A stretch of 10,676 nucleotides of DNA from Bacillota bacterium (GTDB lineage Bacteria > Bacillota_E > Sulfobacillia > Sulfobacillales > Sulfobacillaceae): contig JAKAAS010000023.1 in the NCBI GenBank assembly GCA_021802225.1, positions 1-10,676 on the forward strand, in the 5' to 3' direction. A program made the position numbers and the translations under genes. The notes beneath the pieces are model-generated. The model was not told the DNA's origin. It worked only from the letters and a program-made list of their open reading frames with translations, and searched no databases. Below, one piece after another: positions 7,124 to 10,676 of this stretch. The first letter of the stretch is position 1, and each line of letters opens with the position of its first letter.

Positions 7124-7717
7124 GTGAAGCTGGTGAAGAGGCTTCTGGACATCACGGGGGCGCTGGGCGGCCTTTTAGGGCTGTCATGGCTGTTGGCCGT
7201 GGTGGCATTGTGGATCCGTATCGATTCGCCGGGGCCTGCGCTTTTTGTGCAGACCCGGATTGGGAAAGACGGCCACCCCTTCAGAATGTGGAAGTTCCGC
7301 ACCATGCGGGTCGGGGCGGAAACCGAGTGGGCGGCGCCGGGGGCGGACGACGTGCTGTCCTACCGCTTTCAGGATCACCACGACTGGCGCATCACGCCGG
7401 CGGGACGTTTTCTGCGCCGCACGTCTTTGGATGAACTGCCCCAGCTCTGGAACGTCTTGAACGGGTCGATGTCGCTGGTGGGCCCCCGCCCGGAAATTCC
7501 GGAGATGGTGGCGCTGTACCCGGAATATGCCCATGCGCGCCACCAGGTCAAGCCAGGCATTACCGGGCTCGCTCAGGTAATGGGGCGGGGCGATTTGAGC
7601 GTGGAGGAAACCTTGGACTGGGATTTGTGGTATTGCCAACACTGGACGTTGGGGTTGGATCTGAAGATTCTCTGGCGGACGGCGGCATCGGTGCTCAGGC
7701 GCCAAGGCGCTTATTGA
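7124..7717 (+). CDS. Initiating sugar-1-phosphate transferase (small monotopic phosphoglycosyl transferase, PglC/WecP-like)
   Basis: The 197-residue protein is a bacterial sugar transferase (monoPGT family) that moves a sugar-1-phosphate from a UDP-sugar to undecaprenyl phosphate at the cytoplasmic membrane face. A single hydrophobic segment (residues about 7-32) leads into RIDSPGP (Ser35-Pro36), the helix-break motif of the re-entrant membrane helix. KFRTMR (57-62), TSLDELPQ with the catalytic Asp103-Glu104 dyad, SLVGPRPEIPEMV and VKPGITGLAQVMGR follow. There is no large N-terminal membrane domain as in WbaP/WcaJ, so this is the minimal PglC-like form. The start is a GTG two bases after the previous stop with no convincing SD, which suggests coupled translation. 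The family normally starts just before KRLLDI, which supports GTG 7124. Immediate linkage to the second aminotransferase suggests that its product, or an acetylated form, is the sugar transferred. It is the last gene of the glycan operon. Confidence 0.92.
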   Translation: MKLVKRLLDITGALGGLLGLSWLLAVVALWIRIDSPGPALFVQTRIGKDGHPFRMWKFRTMRVGAETEWAAPGADDVLSYRFQDHHDWRITPAGRFLRRTSLDELPQLWNVLNGSMSLVGPRPEIPEMVALYPEYAHARHQVKPGITGLAQVMGRGDLSVEETLDWDLWYCQHWTLGLDLKILWRTAASVLRRQGAY

Positions 7718-7820
7718 GGGCCGGCAAGCATCGGTGTGGTTTTGGCGGAGATGACGGAAAGATTGCCTGAAGATCGCCGGGAGCGGTATGTGGGCGGACA
7801 GGAGCGAGAGGGTTACGGCT

Positions 7821-8354
7821 ATGGAAAAATGGTTGCAGTTGTTCTGGGGTTTTTTCAAAGTCGGCATATTGGGCTACGGAGGGGGACCGGGCTCCATCTC
7901 CCTCATCCAGACCGTTTCGGTCAACAGCTATCACTGGATGGACAACACGCAGTTCGCGGAGATGCTGGCCATAGGCAACTCCCTGCCGGGCCCCATCGCC
8001 ACGAAGCTCGCGGCGGCCATCGGCTGGCAGGTGGGCGGCATTGTGGGGGTGGTGAGCGCTCTCGCCGGGGTAGTGCTCCCTTCCCTGGTCCTCATGCTGG
8101 GACTGTATCAGTTTATGCTGGCCAACAAATCCAATCCCTATATCGTGGGCATTATTCGCGGAGTCAAACCCATTGTCATTGTGCTTTTGGTAGGCATCAT
8201 CCTCGACTTCATTCCGGGAACTTTCCCGAAAAACCGCTATATCCTTCCTCTGGTATTCTTTGTCGTGGGATTTATCGCCATACGGGGACTGAAACTGTCC
8301 CCGGTGCTGGTCATCGTCGCGTCCATGGTCTCAGGTGCCCTTTTCCTGCGCTAG
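7821..8354 (+). CDS. chrA: Short-chain ChrA-family (chromate ion transporter) membrane protein
   Basis: This single-domain CHR family protein has 177 residues from ATG 7821. An N-terminal WLQLFWGFFKVG helix leads to the GYGGGPGSISLI motif. The conserved NSLPGPIATKLA segment follows, then about five hydrophobic segments ending at the C-terminus (GALFLR). Long ChrA proteins contain two such domains; short ones usually occur as adjacent pairs resembling YwrA/YwrB of Bacillus subtilis. Only one copy is present here. The true substrate of short members is often untested; chromate efflux is the family name and is not shown for this protein. GAGAGGG (7806-7812) lies 8 nt before ATG 7821. An in-frame ATG at 7788 adds 11 polar residues and has only a closely spaced GGGAG. 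It is separated from the glycan operon by about 100 nt with no clear terminator. Confidence 0.85.
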   Translation: MEKWLQLFWGFFKVGILGYGGGPGSISLIQTVSVNSYHWMDNTQFAEMLAIGNSLPGPIATKLAAAIGWQVGGIVGVVSALAGVVLPSLVLMLGLYQFMLANKSNPYIVGIIRGVKPIVIVLLVGIILDFIPGTFPKNRYILPLVFFVVGFIAIRGLKLSPVLVIVASMVSGALFLR

Positions 8355-8360
8355 GGTATT

Positions 8361-8395
8361 TTGACGGCGCCTTAACCTTAACGTTAGAGTATGAT
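8361..8395 (+). promoter_or_regulatory. Probable promoter/operator region of the merR-MFS operon
   Basis: The short gap before the MerR gene contains TTGACG (8361-8366), TATGAT (8390-8395) and, between them, an imperfect dyad ACCTTAACGTTAGAGT (8375-8390). The core TAACGTTA (8379-8386) is a perfect palindrome, and the flanking AC/GT pairs also match. MerR-family regulators bind dyads of this kind between the -35 and -10 elements, so autoregulation is a reasonable inference. The spacing between the two named hexamers is 23 bp, longer than the usual 17 or the 19-20 of MerR promoters. The true -35 or -10 may therefore differ. Confidence 0.45.
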
Positions 8396-8421
8396 AGAGG
8401 CATTAGAGCCAAGCGGACCAG

Positions 8422-8430
8422 AAAGGTGGG
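8422..8430 (+). promoter_or_regulatory. Shine-Dalgarno supporting a GTG start for the MerR gene
   Basis: AAAGGTGGG differs from the ideal AAAGGAGGT at two positions and lies 7 nt before GTG 8438. It favours that start over ATG 8456, which has no SD. GTG 8435 would be too close. Confidence 0.5.
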
Positions 8431-8437
8431 TGTAGTG

Positions 8438-8899
8438 GTGGACACGACGCATGAGATGCAAATAGGGGAACTCGCGCAAATGTGTCACATTACGACGCGG
8501 ACCTTGCGGTATTACGAGGACATCGGCCTGATTGAGCCCTTGCGCCGGCTCGAAGGAGGATTTCGGGTGTACGGTCCCGAAACCTTGGTGCGGATCCAGC
8601 ATATCCAGGAGCTGAAGGATTTGCTGGGGTGGTCTCTGGAAGAGGTGAAGGGGGTCATCCAGGCCGAGGATGAAGTGGATAATCTGCGCAGCCGGTACCG
8701 CCTGTCGCGTACAGATCAAGAGCGCCTGGCCGTCGTGAAACAGGCCACCGGGGTGATTGAGAGCCAACTGGCCATGGTGACGGAGAGGCTGCGGCGCCTC
8801 GACGGCATGCGCGGCGCACTGCAGGCGAAACTCCAGCGCTACGGCGAGCTGGAGGCTGAGCTGCGCGAACAGGTCAGGAGCCAGGAGGGCAAATTATGA
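8438..8899 (+). CDS. MerR-family transcriptional regulator
   Basis: The protein has about 153 residues from GTG 8438. The N-terminal winged helix-turn-helix MQIGELAQMCHITTRTLRYY continues to the wing (GLIEPLRRLEGGFRVYG) and the second helix pair (LKDLLGWSLEEVKGVI). A charged, heptad-like C-terminal helix (about residues 95-150) is expected to form the antiparallel coiled coil of the dimer. There is no C-terminal effector domain and no cysteine cluster, so it does not look like a metal or thiol sensor of the MerR/CueR/SoxR kind. Its stop overlaps the start of the MFS pump gene (ATGA, 8896-8899), so it probably controls that operon, including itself, through the dyad at 8375-8390. The effector cannot be read from the sequence; a toxic compound exported by the pump is an inference. 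The same frame stays open upstream through chrA, which could mislead automated start calling. Confidence 0.9.
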   Translation: MDTTHEMQIGELAQMCHITTRTLRYYEDIGLIEPLRRLEGGFRVYGPETLVRIQHIQELKDLLGWSLEEVKGVIQAEDEVDNLRSRYRLSRTDQERLAVVKQATGVIESQLAMVTERLRRLDGMRGALQAKLQRYGELEAELREQVRSQEGKL

Positions 8900-10557
8900 A
8901 GGCGAGCAAGTACAATATTCTGGCAGTCACCAGTTTGGGGGCCTTGCTGTCCGCCGTGAATTTCAGCACCCTGATCATTGCGCTGCCTGACCTCATCCGG
9001 AGTCTGTCCATTTCGTTGCTGGCAGCCATGTGGATTATGATGTCGTACATGGTGGCGCAGACGGTGATGGTGCTGATGGCGGGCAGTTTGGCGGACCGCT
9101 TTGGACGCCGCCGCCTGTATATTTTCGGCATGCTGATCTTTACGGTCGTATCTCTGGCTGCGGGATTTGTCGACCAGGCGCCATGGCTGATTGTGCTGAG
9201 GGTGGTGCAGGGCGTGGGAGGGGCCATGCTGATGGCCAACAGCGCCGCCATTGTGGCTGATGCCTTTCCCAAACAAGAGCTGGGGCGGGCGCTGGGCATC
9301 AATGTCATGGTGGTGGCCGTGGGACAGATTATCGGTCCCGTACTGGGAGGGTGGCTGACGACCGATTACGGGTGGCAGTGGACTTTTTGGTTCAACGTCC
9401 CGTTCGGAGTGGTCGCCATTATCCTCGCGGTCATGGTCCTGGGCCTGTCCAATGCCCGGGGTCCGCGCGAGCGCAAGGGCTTCGACACGGCCGGGGTGAT
9501 TACCTACCTGATTGGCGTGACGGGGCTCCTGGTGGCGTTGACCTGGGGCGCGGTGAAGAGCTGGCAGGACCCTGAAGTCTTTATCGGGTTTGCTGCGTTT
9601 GTCATTTTCATGCCCTGGTTCCTGTGGAACGAACGGCGGGCCGCGGCTCCCATTTTGCACCTCGCCCTGTTCAAAAACCGCACCTTCGGGTTTGGGAACC
9701 TGTCCGCCTCTTTGCTGTCCATTGCGCGTATGGCCGTACTCTTCCTGCTGATTTTCTACTTCCAGGGGCCGAAAGGCGACACGGCCTTGGAGGCCGGAAT
9801 TTTAGCCATTCCCCTGGCTCTGGGCATGCTGATTCTCTCCCCCATTTCCGGATGGATGTCGGACCGTTTCGGCCCGCTTTTGCCCACGACTTTCGGGACG
9901 GTGCTGACGGTCGTCGGACTGTGCGGCCTGGCCATTGATATCCGCGTCAACACACCCTACTGGCACCTGGCCTTGTGGATGCTGATCGCAGGGTTTGGCT
10001 CGGGGCTATTCAACTCGCCGAACTCCAGCAATATCATGAATGCCGCAGGGGTGACGCACCGGGGCGAAGCGTCCGGGATCCGTTCGCTGACCACAAACAC
10101 CGGCATGCTGATTTCCATTGCGTTCTCTTTAGTGCTGGTGACCCAGAGCATTCCCCGCCAGGCTATGCTCGCCATCTTCGCCGGAACCGTCCGGGGCATC
10201 CCGGCGAGCGCCCGCCATGCCTCTGTCGCCGCCTTCATTCACGGTCTCCACCTCGCTTTTTGGGTGATGGCCGCCATCGCTCTGCTGGCCACGATTCTAT
10301 CGGTGATGCGGGGGTCCTCCGGGAAAAAGGCCAGTCCCCGTCTGCTGCAGGCGATTTTGCTGGGGCAAGAGGCGCGGCGCCTGTTGGAGACGAGGCCCTG
10401 GTCCTCTTTGACGCCAGGGGAACAAACTCTGATCCTGGTTGCGGAGCGCGAACTGGCCGACGTCCTGGGTGTTTCCAAGCCGGGGGCGCCGCAGTCCTCC
10501 CCGCCCGCAGTGGCGATTCCCGCGGATCCCAAAAGACCGTTAAGCAGGCAGGCGTGA
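8896..10557 (+). CDS. DHA2-type MFS multidrug efflux transporter (14 TM)
   Basis: The 553-residue protein is a major facilitator superfamily drug:proton antiporter. Motif A (GSLADRFGRRR, residues about 63-73) follows helix 2. RVVQGVGGAML (motif B region, with the buried Arg) follows in helix 4. The antiporter motif C, GQIIGPVLGGWLT (143-155), lies in helix 5. Further hydrophobic segments continue to about residue 472, consistent with 14 helices. The length and spacing match the DHA2 (EmrB/QacA/LfrA) group. After the last helix there is an unusual soluble tail of about 80 residues, with a charged helical part (GQEARRLLETRP to LADVLGV) and a proline-rich end. The ATG overlaps the merR stop by four bases and is preceded by AGGAGGG (8883-8889), 6 nt away, so the two genes are co-transcribed and coupled. 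The substrate is not predictable. A hairpin 49 nt after the stop probably ends the transcript. Confidence 0.93.
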   Translation: MKASKYNILAVTSLGALLSAVNFSTLIIALPDLIRSLSISLLAAMWIMMSYMVAQTVMVLMAGSLADRFGRRRLYIFGMLIFTVVSLAAGFVDQAPWLIVLRVVQGVGGAMLMANSAAIVADAFPKQELGRALGINVMVVAVGQIIGPVLGGWLTTDYGWQWTFWFNVPFGVVAIILAVMVLGLSNARGPRERKGFDTAGVITYLIGVTGLLVALTWGAVKSWQDPEVFIGFAAFVIFMPWFLWNERRAAAPILHLALFKNRTFGFGNLSASLLSIARMAVLFLLIFYFQGPKGDTALEAGILAIPLALGMLILSPISGWMSDRFGPLLPTTFGTVLTVVGLCGLAIDIRVNTPYWHLALWMLIAGFGSGLFNSPNSSNIMNAAGVTHRGEASGIRSLTTNTGMLISIAFSLVLVTQSIPRQAMLAIFAGTVRGIPASARHASVAAFIHGLHLAFWVMAAIALLATILSVMRGSSGKKASPRLLQAILLGQEARRLLETRPWSSLTPGEQTLILVAERELADVLGVSKPGAPQSSPPAVAIPADPKRPLSRQA

Positions 10558-10605
10558 ATACTCGGGCCCACGGCAGCGTTCACTGTGACTAACTGGCAAG
10601 AGGAA

Positions 10606-10631
10606 GCCGCCGGGAGATGTCTCCCGGCGGC
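10606..10631 (+). terminator. Strong inverted repeat, probable transcription terminator after the MFS gene
   Basis: The left arm GCCGCCGGGAGA (10606-10617) is perfectly complementary to the right arm TCTCCCGGCGGC (10620-10631) around a 2-nt centre. In RNA the loop would open to at least 4-6 nt, leaving a 10-11 bp GC-rich stem. The downstream sequence is CCCCAATTTCC, so there is no real U tract and intrinsic termination would be imperfect. Its position 49 nt after the last stop codon supports a 3' end. A bidirectional role is possible. Confidence 0.6.
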
Positions 10632-10676
10632 CCCCAATTTCCGCAGTCCGCCCGGCGCCTCTCACTGGGGCGGAGA

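Noticed and set aside
7699..7710. GCGCCAAGGCGC palindrome at the 3' end of the sugar transferase gene as an operon terminator
   Set aside because: The arms are only 5 bp with a 2-nt centre, it lies within the coding end, and no U tract follows.
7763..7792. Possible promoter TTGCCT/TATGTG upstream of chrA
   Set aside because: Both hexamers match the consensus poorly with an 18-bp spacer. Nothing else in the 7718-7820 gap supports it, so the gap is left without a regulatory call.
8839..9660. A 273-codon minus-strand frame opposite the MFS gene
   Set aside because: Its composition is His/Gln/Arg-rich and low in complexity, with no start signal. It mirrors a clear membrane transporter on the plus strand.
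10239..10637. Minus-strand 132-codon frame spanning the end of the MFS gene and the hairpin
   Set aside because: It runs across the terminator stem, has no SD or family signature, and is mostly antisense to the MFS tail.
1..10676. CRISPR array, insertion sequence, tRNA or phage defence system
   Set aside because: No regularly spaced repeats, transposase, terminal inverted repeats, tRNA-like folds or defence-gene signatures were seen on reading both strands. Every long frame with recognisable content is a metabolic, transport or regulatory gene.

Overview
The window is a GC-rich, gene-dense bacterial segment. All ten protein genes are on the plus strand. Strong Shine-Dalgarno sequences, ATGA and TGATG overlaps, a short-chain ChrA, a MerR/MFS pair and small sugar-phosphate transferase architecture fit a Gram-positive, Firmicutes-like organism, possibly a high-GC thermophilic or acidophilic lineage. 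That taxonomic guess is an inference of low certainty, because no rRNA or other marker gene is present.

Region 1 (1-7717) is one tightly packed nucleotide-sugar operon that begins upstream of the window. It opens with the C-terminal half of a FlaA1/CapD/WbpM-type nucleotide-sugar 4,6-dehydratase. Next come five genes that together match the whole UDP-2,3-diacetamido-2,3-dideoxy-mannuronic acid pathway: a 6-dehydrogenase (WbpA-like), a 3-dehydrogenase (WbpB/WlbA-like), a hexapeptide N-acetyltransferase (WbpD-like), a 3-aminotransferase (WbpE-like) and a non-hydrolysing 2-epimerase (WbpI-like). The operon then has a second, distinct DegT/ArnB-type aminotransferase and a small monotopic phosphoglycosyl transferase (PglC/WecP-like). 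Gaps range from an overlap to 18 nt. The simplest reading is that one set of genes makes a diacetamido-uronic acid building block. The dehydratase, second aminotransferase and transferase would make a 4-amino-4,6-dideoxy sugar phosphate on undecaprenyl phosphate, to start a surface glycan (secondary cell-wall polymer, capsule or S-layer glycan). No glycosyltransferase, flippase or polymerase is visible, so those would lie upstream or elsewhere.

Region 2 (7718-10676) looks functionally unrelated. A single-domain ChrA-family transporter follows after about 100 nt. An 83-nt gap with a MerR-like operator comes next, then a MerR regulator whose stop overlaps the start of a 14-helix DHA2-type MFS efflux pump. 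A 12-bp perfect inverted repeat after the pump probably ends transcription.

I see no mobile element, CRISPR array, tRNA or rRNA. The most interesting content is the apparently complete five-enzyme ManNAc3NAcA cassette joined to a second amino-sugar branch and an initiating transferase. The individual enzyme families are known, so this is a combination of known parts and not a wholly new system.
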